Assembly (NCBI GenBank): GCA_036375275.1 | Contig: DASUSF010000336.1 | Span: forward strand, 1 to 8,040 | DNA length: 8,040 bases | Source of the DNA: DASUSF01 sp036375275 | Lineage (GTDB): Bacteria; Pseudomonadota; Alphaproteobacteria; Geminicoccales; Geminicoccaceae | Reading direction: 5' to 3' | Shown here: one piece after another, positions 1 through 6,753 of the stretch | Numbering within the stretch: the stretch's first letter is position 1 | Layout: every line of letters starts with the position of its first letter | Program-made: the position numbers and the translations under genes | Notes under the pieces: model-generated | What the model was told of the DNA's origin: nothing | Databases searched by the model: none | The model's input: the letters and a program-made list of their open reading frames with translations, nothing else

Positions 1-1047
1 CTCGGGCGAGATGGTCGTCGCCTGCTCGGTGGCCTCGACCGCAGCCTCGCCCGTCTGCTGCGGGTAGGTCCCGAGCTCCTCCTTCGAGATCTCGGCGAAG
101 TCGGGCCGCGCCTTGATCTCCTCGAAGGCGGCCGTGTACGCGTCCACCACCTCCTGCGGCGCGCTGCCCGGCAGGAAGACCGTCTTCTGGTTCGCGAAGC
201 CGGCGACGAAGAACGCCTTCCAGGCATCCCAGGCGGTGCCGGAGGTTTCGCAGGCCTCGCTCGCCTCGCAGACCTCCTTGAAGGACGGCAGGTCCGGGAA
301 GGTCGGATCGCGGACGATGTTGCCATCGTCGTCGAGGGCGCCCCAGGTGAAAATCGGCACGGCGAGGCCGTCCTCGACGAGCGGGGTCACGTTGGCGAGG
401 TAGGCGGGCGTGGTCTGGTAGTCGATGTTGGCCTCGCCGCGCTCGAACATCAGCCGGCCGTCGCCGCGGCCCTCGATCCCGAACACCGGGTCGACCTGGA
501 GCCCGAGCATCTTGAAGGCGAGAAGCGGCACCAGGTCGAGCGTGGTGGCGCCCTGCGAGCCGTAGAGGAAGTTCTCCTCCTTGAGCGCGTCCATGTCGCC
601 GTCGAAACTCTCGGCGAGGTCGGGCGGCAGGTAGACGACACCGCCGGTTCCGGACGCCAGCACGGGCTGCCAGTCGTCGTACTCGTAGCGCACCCGCGGG
701 TCGCCGAGCAGGTAGGGGAACTTGGTCGACCCGGAATCGCCGAAGATCAACGTGCCGTCGCCGTCGCCCTGGTTGCTCTGGAACCAGTTCGCGCCCTCGG
801 TCGAGCCCGCGCCGGGGCGGTAGCGGACGACGACCGTGGGGCCGCCCGGCAGCGCCTCGGACAGGAGCGGAGCGTAGAAGTTCGCCCACTGCGCCGAGCC
901 GCCGGACTCCGAGAAGGGGATGACGTACTCGATCGTCTGGCCTTCGAAGGAGGGCGCGTCCTGCGCGGCAGCCGTCGGCGCAGCGGCAAGGACCCCGGTC
1001 GTCGCGAGAAGCGCGGCGAGGCCGCGCGGCGGCTGGCTGAGCGCCAT
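1..1047 (-). CDS. TctC/Bug-type periplasmic solute-binding receptor, 3' end cut by window edge
   Basis: The reading frame is open from an ATG at 1047-1045 to the left edge (349 codons) with no stop, so the C-terminus is missing. Residues 1-28 look like a Sec signal peptide: a short N-terminus with one Arg, a hydrophobic stretch (LAALLATTGVLAAAP), and an AAA site before QDAP. The mature part begins with a TctC/Bug-like pattern: TIEYVIPF (38-45), then VVVRYRPGAGSTEG (72-85), equivalent to the VVVENRPGAGG segment of the family. Such receptors capture carboxylates in the periplasm for tripartite tricarboxylate transporters. The ligand-loop regions are divergent: FSESGGSAQW (45-54) replaces the usual PxGGxxD loop, and YGSQGATTLDLV (162-173) replaces the canonical SPGxGS segment. 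Cys260 and Cys266 could form a disulfide. A good ribosome site (AAGGGAG on the minus strand, 1062-1056) supports this start. It lies 150 bp downstream of the abrB-like gene in the same orientation. The family is fairly sure; the ligand is unknown. Confidence 0.85.
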   Translation of the reverse strand, partial: MALSQPPRGLAALLATTGVLAAAPTAAAQDAPSFEGQTIEYVIPFSESGGSAQWANFYAPLLSEALPGGPTVVVRYRPGAGSTEGANWFQSNQGDGDGTLIFGDSGSTKFPYLLGDPRVRYEYDDWQPVLASGTGGVVYLPPDLAESFDGDMDALKEENFLYGSQGATTLDLVPLLAFKMLGLQVDPVFGIEGRGDGRLMFERGEANIDYQTTPAYLANVTPLVEDGLAVPIFTWGALDDDGNIVRDPTFPDLPSFKEVCEASEACETSGTAWDAWKAFFVAGFANQKTVFLPGSAPQEVVDAYTAAFEEIKARPDFAEISKEELGTYPQQTGEAAVEATEQATTISPE

Positions 1048-1074
1048 GGTCGATGCTCCCTTCCATCCTTATGA

Positions 1075-1089
1075 GTCCGCTTCGCGGAC
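1075..1089 (-). promoter_or_regulatory. Small perfect hairpin in the leader of the receptor gene
   Basis: GTCCGC (1075-1080) and GCGGAC (1084-1089) are perfectly complementary around a 3-nt loop (GAA on the coding strand). The hairpin lies 27 nt upstream of the receptor ATG and just before its ribosome site, in the 150-bp gap after the AbrB-family gene. There is no T-run, so a classical terminator is unlikely. A role in mRNA processing or stability, which could raise receptor levels relative to the membrane protein, is possible but unproven. Confidence 0.35.
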
Positions 1090-1197
1090 CCTCCCTGTGT
1101 CCATCTTGCGACAGGTCTGCAGCCCAAGACAACACGTTCGGCACTCGCGCGGGATGCAGGTTGCCCGTGGATCGACGACCTCGGGCCGAGACCTGCG

Positions 1198-2304
1198 TCA
1201 GCCGCGGCGCCGCGTCCGGGTGGCCGCGTCCTCCACCGCGCCGACGGCTCGGCGAGACAGGCGCGAGAGCCGCGCAACGAGCGGCGCACCGGTGATCACG
1301 ATCAGCACCCGCAGCACGTGGTGCACGATGACGAAGCCCAGGTCGGCTCCGGCGGCGATGGCGAGCACCGTCATTTCGGCCTGCCCGCCCGGCGCGTAGG
1401 CGAGGAAGCCCTCGACCGGGTCGGCGAGGTCGAGGACCGTGACGAGCTGGGTGAAGACGAAGGCGAGCAGGGCGAGGATGAGGACGTAGAGAATGCCCGA
1501 GAACACGTCGCGCACCAACTCGCGCAGCGTCACGCCCACGTAGAACACGCCGATCCCGGTTCCGATGAAGAACTGGGCCGCGAGAATCGCCTCGGAGGGC
1601 GGGCGGTGGTGGATGAAACCCATCAGCGACAGAGCGGCGGTGACGATCATCGGCCCGAGGATCGACGCGCCGAAGAGGCCGAGCCTCTCGCCTCCCTTCC
1701 AGCCGACGAGCGCCGCCGCTGCCATCACGACCAGCTCGACCGCCGGGATCTCGGCGGCCGGCAAGCCGATCGGCGCGTCGAGCGTGACGTCGAAGGCGTG
1801 GGTCAGGATGACGGGGACGAGGGTGATGATGATGAGCACCCGGGTCGCGTGGATCAGTGAGAGGGCACGCGCGTCGGCACCCGCCTCGATGCCGAAGACC
1901 ACCATGTCCTGCAGCCCGCCCGGCATGGCGGCATAGTACGCGGTGATCCGGTCGAAGCGGCACACGCGGTGGAAGAAGGGGAAGCCGATCAGCCCGATCA
2001 CGGCGACGTAGAGCGGGATGAAGGCGGCCGAGGCCAGCATCGGCGGCAGCCGGTGCAGCAGCTCCGGCGTGACGGTGGCGCCGATCGCGACCCCAAGGAT
2101 GGTTCGCGCCGCCACCGACGCCACGCCTGCACCACGCAGTGGCGCTCCGAGCAACGCCGCTACGAGGCAGGCGAGCATCGGCCCGAACAGGAACGGCAGG
2201 GGCAGCTCCAGCGCCAGGAACGGAGCCACGCCCAGCGCCGCAAGCCCGAGCGTCGCCATCCGCCTGGTCAGGTCCGCCCCGGGCTTCCGCCAGCCTGTCT
2301 TCAT
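1198..2304 (-). CDS. AbrB-family (PF05145-type) integral membrane protein
   Basis: This 368-residue polytopic membrane protein is built from two homologous halves, as usual for the AbrB duplication family. First half: LPFLFGPML (36-44) and YYAAMPGGLQDMVVFG (123-138), then LSLIHATRVLIII (148-160). Second half: FGASILGPMI (211-220), AAQFFIGTGIGVFYVGVTLRE (242-262), YAPGGQAEMTVLA (303-315) and VIVHHVLRVLIVI (325-337). The paired MPGG/APGG and GPM motifs are the internal repeat. These proteins are often annotated as 'AbrB transcriptional regulator' or 'ammonia monooxygenase', but this sequence has about ten hydrophobic segments and no DNA-binding domain. The start is the first ATG after an in-frame TGA 12 nt upstream; no good ribosome site is visible. 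It is first in the leftward unit, with a TctC-like receptor next, which hints at a transport role (inference). Family assignment is firm; function is not. Confidence 0.9.
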   Translation of the reverse strand: MKTGWRKPGADLTRRMATLGLAALGVAPFLALELPLPFLFGPMLACLVAALLGAPLRGAGVASVAARTILGVAIGATVTPELLHRLPPMLASAAFIPLYVAVIGLIGFPFFHRVCRFDRITAYYAAMPGGLQDMVVFGIEAGADARALSLIHATRVLIIITLVPVILTHAFDVTLDAPIGLPAAEIPAVELVVMAAAALVGWKGGERLGLFGASILGPMIVTAALSLMGFIHHRPPSEAILAAQFFIGTGIGVFYVGVTLRELVRDVFSGILYVLILALLAFVFTQLVTVLDLADPVEGFLAYAPGGQAEMTVLAIAAGADLGFVIVHHVLRVLIVITGAPLVARLSRLSRRAVGAVEDAATRTRRRG

Positions 2305-2333
2305 CGGGCCAGCCCATCTTCATCGGGAAAGCC
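2298..2333. repeat. Imperfect 19-bp tandem duplication at the abrB-like start codon
   Basis: TCTTCATCGGGCCAGCC (2298-2314) is followed 19 bp later by TCTTCATCGGGAAAGCC (2317-2333), two mismatches in 17. On the minus strand each copy carries an ATG. The downstream copy supplies the start codon of the AbrB-family gene (2304). The ATG of the upstream copy (2323) is out of frame by one base. It looks like a small local duplication. Confidence 0.6.
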
Positions 2334-2335
2334 GG

Positions 2336-2365
2336 TTGACGCTTATGTATCCAACGGTATACAAT
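2336..2365 (+). promoter_or_regulatory. Probable sigma-70-type promoter of the gntR-tcuAB operon
   Basis: TTGACG (2336-2341) matches a -35 element. TACAAT (2360-2365, 18-nt spacer) or TATACA (2358-2363, 16-nt spacer) can serve as the -10. The stretch is AT-rich compared with the surrounding DNA and lies in the divergent intergenic region. A start about 6-7 nt after the -10 falls at roughly 2370-2373, which is the regulator's ATG itself. Confidence 0.6.
2346..2363. promoter_or_regulatory. Candidate operator for the adjacent GntR/FCD regulator
   Basis: TGTATCCAACGGTATACA is an interrupted inverted repeat: TGTAT (2346-2350) and ATACA (2359-2363) are perfectly complementary across 8 bp, and C2352/G2357 add symmetry. 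It overlaps the spacer and -10 of the rightward promoter, as expected for a repressor site. It also lies between the two divergent units, so one bound protein could control both. GntR-family proteins generally bind short palindromes beside their own gene. Assigning this site to the neighbouring gene product is inference. Confidence 0.55.
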
Positions 2366-2372
2366 ATCCGCC

Positions 2373-3071
2373 ATGGACGCAAGCGCGAAGATCGGCGAGA
2401 GCCGGGAAGCGCCGTCGCTGCAGGGCGAGGGGGCCTACTGGCACCTGCTCGAGGAGATCCGGACCGGCCAGCTGCTGCCTGGGACGCGGCTGACGGAGGT
2501 CGAGCTGGCCGATCGGCTGGCCGTCAGCCGTACCCCCGTGCGCGAGGCGATACGCCGGCTCGAGGCCGACGGGCTGGTGAGCCATGAGCCGAGGGTCGGC
2601 GCGATGGTGCGCAGCCTCGACTACGCCGAGGTGATGGAGCTCTACGAGATGCGCAGCGTGCTCGAGGGCACCGCGGCGCGGATGGCGGCGCGCAGCGCCA
2701 GCGAGGTCGAGATCGCCGAGCTCAAGGGCATCAACGACGAGATGGCGGCCGCGCTCGAGGACCCGCAGCACCTCGCCGAGCTGAATCGTCGCTTTCACCT
2801 GACGCTGATCGATGCCGCGCGGAACCGCTACCTCGTCAAGTCGGTGCAGTCGGTCCACAAGGTTCTGCTGATCCTCGGGCCGACGACCCTGGAGGCGGAG
2901 CGCGCGCGTGCCGCGGTGGCCGAGCATGCCGAGATCCTCGAAGCACTCTCGGCGCGCGACGGGGTTGCCGCCGAAGCGGCGATGCGGCGACACATGGACG
3001 CCGCGCATCGGGTGCGGCTTCGCCAGATCCGCGCGCGCGCTCGACGCGACGGCTGGGAGCGGGAGACGTGA
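2373..3071 (+). CDS. GntR-family transcriptional regulator with FCD domain
   Basis: The 232-residue length is typical of FadR/FCD-type GntR regulators. The N-terminal winged helix-turn-helix spans about residues 20-80, with GQLLPGTRLTEVELADRL (32-49), the recognition-helix motif VSRTPVREAIRRLEADGLV (51-69) and a wing at VSHEPRVGAMV. The all-helical FCD effector domain spans about 86-220. The His residues expected to hold a metal and the carboxylate ligand are H142 (NRRFH), H185 (AEHAEI) and H207 (MRRHMDA). Such proteins usually repress until a small organic acid binds. The ATG at 2373 has no ribosome site (ATATCCGCC precedes it) but lies at the predicted transcription start, suggesting leaderless translation. 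The stop TGA overlaps the GTG of tcuA. It is first in the operon and probably autoregulated. Family assignment is very secure; the effector is unknown, possibly the tricarboxylate substrate or a product. Confidence 0.95.
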   Translation: MDASAKIGESREAPSLQGEGAYWHLLEEIRTGQLLPGTRLTEVELADRLAVSRTPVREAIRRLEADGLVSHEPRVGAMVRSLDYAEVMELYEMRSVLEGTAARMAARSASEVEIAELKGINDEMAAALEDPQHLAELNRRFHLTLIDAARNRYLVKSVQSVHKVLLILGPTTLEAERARAAVAEHAEILEALSARDGVAAEAAMRRHMDAAHRVRLRQIRARARRDGWERET

Positions 3072-4489
3072 CCAGGACGCCCGGCCCGATGGCGCACGAG
3101 CAGGTGGCGCGCACGCGCTGGGACGTGGTCGTGGTCGGCGGTGGCAATGCCGCGCTCTGCGCCGCCATCGAGGCGGCCGAGGCGGGCCGCCGCGTCGTGC
3201 TCCTCGAGGGTGCGCCCAAGCCCTACCGTGGTGGCAACTCCCGGCATACCCGCAACTTCCGCTGCATGCACCACGGCCCGCTCGGGCCGTTGATCGAGAG
3301 CTACCTCGAGGACGAATTCTACGACGACCTCATCAAGGTGACCGGCGGCAAGACCGACGAGGGGCTCGCACGGCTCGCGATCCGCACCTCCGAGACCTGC
3401 CTGCCCTGGATGGAAGCGCATGGCGTCCGCTTCCAGCGTTCGCTCTCGGGGACGCTCTCGCTCGACCGCACCAACGCCTTCTTCCTCGGCGGCGGCAAGG
3501 CCCTGGTGAACGCCTACTACGCCACGGCCGAGGACCTGGGCGTGACCATCCTCTACGAAGCGCAGGTGCGGCATGTCGGGATCGAGAGTGCGACGTTCAC
3601 GCATGTCGAGGTCGAGATTGCCGGACATGAGCACCGGATCGAGGGTCGCGCCGCGGTGCTCGCCTCAGGCGGCTTCCAGTCCGACATCGACTGGCTGGCC
3701 CGCGCCTGGGGCGAGAGCGCACGCAACTTCCTGATCCGCGGCACCCCCTACAACCGCGGCGTCGTGCTCAGGGACATGCTCGACCAGGGCGCCGAGAGCG
3801 TTGGCGATCCGACCCAGTGTCATGCCGTGGCGATCGACGGGCGCGCGCCGAAGTACGACGGCGGGATCGTGACCCGGCTCGACTGCGTGCCGTTCTCGGT
3901 GGTCGTGAACAAGAACGGCGAGCGCTTCTACGACGAGGGCGAGGACGTCTGGCCGAAGCGCTACGCGATCTGGGGCCGGCTGGTCGCGGCGCAGCCCGAC
4001 CAGATCGCCTACGCCATCATCGACTCCCGCTCGCTGCCGCTGTTCATGCCGTCGGTGTATCCGCCGGTCACCGGCGACACCGTCGAGGCACTGGCCGCGA
4101 AGCTCGGGCTCGACCCGGCGCGTGCCGTGGCGACCGTCGACCGCTTCAACGCCGCCTGCCGGCCCGGCACCTTCCATCCGCAAGAACTCGACGGTCTCGG
4201 AACCGAAGGGCTGGACCCGCCGAAGACCAACTGGGCGCGGCCGATCGTCGAGCCGCCGTTCTACGGCTATTCCCTCCGCCCTGGCGTGACCTTCACCTAC
4301 CTCGGGCTGAAGGCGGACGGCGCCGCGCGGGCGACCGGTCCGGACGGGCTGTACGACAACATCTGGGTGGCGGGCGAGATGATGGCCGGCTCGATCCTGG
4401 GCCAGGGCTACCTCGCCGGCTTCGGCATGACGATCGGGACCGTGTTCGGACGGCTGGCAGGCAGGGGGGCCGCGGCGCATGGCGCTTGA
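3068..4489 (+). CDS. tcuA: FAD-dependent tricarballylate dehydrogenase (TcuA-like)
   Basis: This 473-residue flavoprotein is in the fumarate-reductase/succinate-dehydrogenase flavoprotein superfamily, close to TcuA length. A Rossmann FAD site VVVVGGGNAALCAA (20-33) ends the beta-strand at E47. The segment YRGGNSRHTRNF (53-64) is characteristic of TcuA. The substrate/active-site region includes NKNGERFYDEG (281-291), and the C-terminal FAD motif is NIWVAGEMMAGSILGQGYLAG (431-451). In Salmonella TcuA oxidises tricarballylate to cis-aconitate and hands electrons to TcuB. The GTG start overlaps the regulator's stop as GTGA; GGGAG (3055-3059) is a ribosome site 8 nt away. The Met at residue 8 has no such site. 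The next gene, tcuB, overlaps by 11 nt. CobZ of Rhodobacter is a related TcuA-TcuB fusion in cobalamin synthesis, but no cob gene is nearby, favouring the Tcu role. The exact substrate could be another tricarboxylate. Confidence 0.88.
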   Translation: MTRTPGPMAHEQVARTRWDVVVVGGGNAALCAAIEAAEAGRRVVLLEGAPKPYRGGNSRHTRNFRCMHHGPLGPLIESYLEDEFYDDLIKVTGGKTDEGLARLAIRTSETCLPWMEAHGVRFQRSLSGTLSLDRTNAFFLGGGKALVNAYYATAEDLGVTILYEAQVRHVGIESATFTHVEVEIAGHEHRIEGRAAVLASGGFQSDIDWLARAWGESARNFLIRGTPYNRGVVLRDMLDQGAESVGDPTQCHAVAIDGRAPKYDGGIVTRLDCVPFSVVVNKNGERFYDEGEDVWPKRYAIWGRLVAAQPDQIAYAIIDSRSLPLFMPSVYPPVTGDTVEALAAKLGLDPARAVATVDRFNAACRPGTFHPQELDGLGTEGLDPPKTNWARPIVEPPFYGYSLRPGVTFTYLGLKADGAARATGPDGLYDNIWVAGEMMAGSILGQGYLAGFGMTIGTVFGRLAGRGAAAHGA

Positions 4490-5639
4490 GGTCGAGAACG
4501 CGCCACGGGCGGACGACGGCGCGCCGGCCGTCTCTCCCACGGCGCAGCAGGTCGGCCTGTTCTCCGAGGCGAGGCGGCAGGTCGAGATCTGCAACGCGTG
4601 CCGCTACTGCGAGGGCTACTGCGCGGTGTTCCCGGCGATCACCCTCAAGACTGCCTTCGCCGACGGCGACCTGACCCAGCTCGCGAACCTCTGCCACAAC
4701 TGCCGCGGCTGCTACTACGCCTGCCAGTACACCCCGCCGCACGAGTTCGCCCTCAATCTCCCGGGCGTTCTGGCGGAGGTCCGCACCGACTCCTGGAGGC
4801 GCTTCGCCTGGCCGACGGGCTTCGCCGGCCTGTTCCAGCGCAGCGGGGCGGCGGTCGCGCTGGCGATGGTGACGGGCTTCGCGCTGCTCTTCCTCGCGAT
4901 CGCCGCGCTCCCGGGTGGGGGTGCCGGCTTCTACGCCTGGATGAGCCACGGCGCCATGGTCGCGATCTTCACCCCCGCCTTCCTGTTCCCGCTCCTCGCG
5001 CTGGCCGTCGGGCTCAACCGCTACTGGCGGGAGGTCGGCGGAGACCGGGTGACCTGGAGCGATCTCGCCGAGGCGGCAACCTCGACCGCGCGGCTCAGCA
5101 ACCTTTCCGGCGGCCAGGGCCAGGGCTGCAACTACGAGAAGGAAGAGCGCTACAGCGACGCCCGCCGGTGGCTGCACCAGGCGACGATGTACGGGTTCCT
5201 CCTCTGCTTCCTCTCGACCTGCTCCGCCACGGTGCTGCACTACGTGTTCGACTGGCCGGCGCCCTACCCCTGGTGGGCGGTGCCGAAGCTGCTCGGCGTG
5301 CCCGGCGGCATCCTGCTGGTGGCCGGCGCCGCGGGTCTCGCCTGGCTCAAGACGCAGGCCGAACGGGAGCTCGAAGCGCCCGGCGCGTGGGGCGGCGACA
5401 TGGCGTTCATCCTGCTCCTCGGCCTGACCGGGCTCAGCGGCCTCGCGCTCTACTGGTCGACCGGAACGGCGGCCGTGGGGCCGCTCCTGACCGTGCACCT
5501 CGGCGCGGTCCTCGCGCTCTTCCTGCTGACGCCGTACTCGAAGATGGCGCACGGGTTTTATCGCTTCGCCGCGCTGGTACGGGACGCGCAGATCAAGTCC
5601 GGCCGTCTGGCGGTCGGCAACGAGCAGAGGCAACGGTGA
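4479..5639 (+). CDS. tcuB: TcuB-like membrane electron-transfer protein, two Fe-S motifs
   Basis: The 386-residue protein has an N-terminal iron-sulfur domain: C38-x2-C41-x2-C44-x3-C48 (CNACRYCEGYC) and C72-x2-C75-x2-C78-x3-C82 (CHNCRGCYYAC), enough for two 4Fe-4S clusters. About six hydrophobic segments follow, roughly at 123-147, 153-178, 233-258, 268-290, 307-326 and 333-352. H233, H254, H340 and H358 lie in or near these segments and are candidate heme ligands. The conserved GGQGQGCNYEKEERYSDARR loop (211-230) and MAHGFYRFAALVRDA (356-370) match TcuB. In Salmonella TcuB reoxidises reduced TcuA flavin and passes electrons to the membrane pool. The ATG overlaps the end of tcuA by 11 nt and has an AGGGGGG ribosome site (4463-4469), suggesting translational coupling. 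No key residue seems missing. Confidence in the family is high; which histidines bind heme is a guess. Confidence 0.9.
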   Translation: MALEVENAPRADDGAPAVSPTAQQVGLFSEARRQVEICNACRYCEGYCAVFPAITLKTAFADGDLTQLANLCHNCRGCYYACQYTPPHEFALNLPGVLAEVRTDSWRRFAWPTGFAGLFQRSGAAVALAMVTGFALLFLAIAALPGGGAGFYAWMSHGAMVAIFTPAFLFPLLALAVGLNRYWREVGGDRVTWSDLAEAATSTARLSNLSGGQGQGCNYEKEERYSDARRWLHQATMYGFLLCFLSTCSATVLHYVFDWPAPYPWWAVPKLLGVPGGILLVAGAAGLAWLKTQAERELEAPGAWGGDMAFILLLGLTGLSGLALYWSTGTAAVGPLLTVHLGAVLALFLLTPYSKMAHGFYRFAALVRDAQIKSGRLAVGNEQRQR

Positions 5640-6742
5640 GCGGCCGGGGCACGGGGCCGAAGCTCCTGATCCTCGAGGGCGACGGCATCGGGCCCGAGAT
5701 CGTCGGCGCGACCCGCCTGGTGCTCGACGCCGCGGACCGGGCCTTCGGCCTGGACCTGGTGCTGGACGAGGCGGCGATCGGCTTCGCGGCGCTCGAGGTG
5801 CTGGGCACGACGATCCCGGACGACGTGGTCGAGGCGGCGCTCGCCGCGGATGGCGTCGTGATGGGCCCGATCTCGCACAACGACTATCCGCCGGTCGAGA
5901 AGGGCGGCCTGAATCCCTCGGCGCGGCTGCGCACCGGGCTCGACCTCTACGCCAACATCCGCCCCGCCAGGACTCCGGGAGGCGTGGACGCGCGGGCGCC
6001 GATGGACCTCGTGATCGTGCGCGAGAACACGGAGGGGTTCTACGCCGACCGCAACATGGTCGGCGGCACGTCGGGCGAGTTCCTGCCCGATCCCGACCTC
6101 GCGCTCGCGCTCCGCAAGGTCAGCCGCCGGGCCTGTCGGCGGATCGCCGAAACCGCGTTCGCGCTCGCCGAGCCGCGCCCCGCCCGGCACGTGACGGCGG
6201 TGCACAAAGCCAATGTCCTGCGCACGAGCGACGGCCTCTTCCTCGAAGAGGTGCGCAAGGTCGCGAGCGCGCATCCCGACATCGCCTATGACGAGGTGCT
6301 GGTGGACGCGATGGCGGCGCTCCTGGTGCGTGTCCCGTCGCGCTACGACGTGATCGTCACCACCAACATGTTCGGCGACATCCTCTCCGATCTGGCGACG
6401 GAGCTCGCCGGCGGGCTCGGCCTCGCCGGCTCCCTCAACGCCGGCGACGAGCGGGCGATGGCCCAGGCGCAGCACGGCTCGGCGCCCGACATCGCCGGCA
6501 GGGGCATCGCCAACCCGGCGTCGCTGATCGCCTCGGTCGCGATGCTGCTCGACTGGCTGGCGGCGCGGCGCGGCGAGGAACGGCTCGCCCGCGCGGCGGC
6601 AGCGATAGAGGCCGCGCTCGACGCCGCGGTCGCCGACCCGGCGGTGCGGACTCCGGACCTCGCTGGCCGCGGCTCGACGAATACGATGGCGCGGGCGGTC
6701 GCGCACACCGTCGCTGCGGCCGCGCAGGCGAAGAAGAGGTGA
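5636..6742 (+). CDS. Isocitrate/isopropylmalate-type beta-decarboxylating dehydrogenase, NAD-type
   Basis: The product has 368 residues, the usual size for the family. It starts at GTG 5636, which overlaps the tcuB stop (GTGA), with AGAGG (5626-5630) as ribosome site. GDGIGPEI is at 15-22; the substrate loop NPSARLRTGLDLYANIRP (93-110) supplies R99 and R109; RENTEGFYAD (129-138) holds the catalytic Tyr136; HKANVLRTSDG (190-200) holds the catalytic Lys191. D224 and the NMFGDILSDL segment (D248, D252) are the metal ligands. HGSAPDIAGRGIANP (280-294) carries Asp285, equivalent to the Asp that selects NAD in isopropylmalate dehydrogenases. The family oxidises and decarboxylates 2-hydroxy acids carrying a beta-carboxylate, such as isocitrate, homoisocitrate, isopropylmalate or tartrate. 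Beside tcuAB, isocitrate (from cis-aconitate via aconitase) is the simplest candidate, but the substrate loop matches none of the classical types exactly. Catalytic class secure; substrate open. Confidence 0.88.
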   Translation: MSGRGTGPKLLILEGDGIGPEIVGATRLVLDAADRAFGLDLVLDEAAIGFAALEVLGTTIPDDVVEAALAADGVVMGPISHNDYPPVEKGGLNPSARLRTGLDLYANIRPARTPGGVDARAPMDLVIVRENTEGFYADRNMVGGTSGEFLPDPDLALALRKVSRRACRRIAETAFALAEPRPARHVTAVHKANVLRTSDGLFLEEVRKVASAHPDIAYDEVLVDAMAALLVRVPSRYDVIVTTNMFGDILSDLATELAGGLGLAGSLNAGDERAMAQAQHGSAPDIAGRGIANPASLIASVAMLLDWLAARRGEERLARAAAAIEAALDAAVADPAVRTPDLAGRGSTNTMARAVAHTVAAAAQAKKR

Positions 6743-6747
6743 GGAGG
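6742..6747 (+). promoter_or_regulatory. Strong ribosome binding site that fixes the last gene's start
   Basis: AGGAGG, a full Shine-Dalgarno match, ends 6 nt before the ATG at 6754. A GTG at 6739 is in frame but overlaps this site and would add five residues (MRRTD) ahead of the Rossmann strand, so ATG 6754 is the better start. The site overlaps the last base of the preceding gene's stop codon. Confidence 0.8.
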
Positions 6748-6753
6748 ACGGAC

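Noticed and set aside
1095..1150. Possible promoter for the receptor gene on the minus strand (TTGTCT with a weak -10 such as CAAGAT)
   Set aside because: The -10 matches only three of six consensus positions. It is too weak to call; the gene may be transcribed from the AbrB-family gene's promoter.
4293..5633. 446-codon open frame on the minus strand opposite tcuB
   Set aside because: It lies antisense to tcuB and the tcuA end, is rich in Arg/Gly/Glu with no domain, and is expected in DNA of this GC content. TcuB has clear Cys motifs on the other strand.
4598..5635. Extended N-terminus that would make the beta-decarboxylating dehydrogenase 714 residues long
   Set aside because: The extra 346 residues are an Arg/Pro-rich out-of-frame reading of tcuB. 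The conserved protein begins at GTG 5636, which has its own ribosome site.
6739..6753. GTG at 6739 as the start of the last dehydrogenase
   Set aside because: It overlaps the AGGAGG ribosome site of the ATG at 6754 and adds residues before the Rossmann strand that the family does not have.
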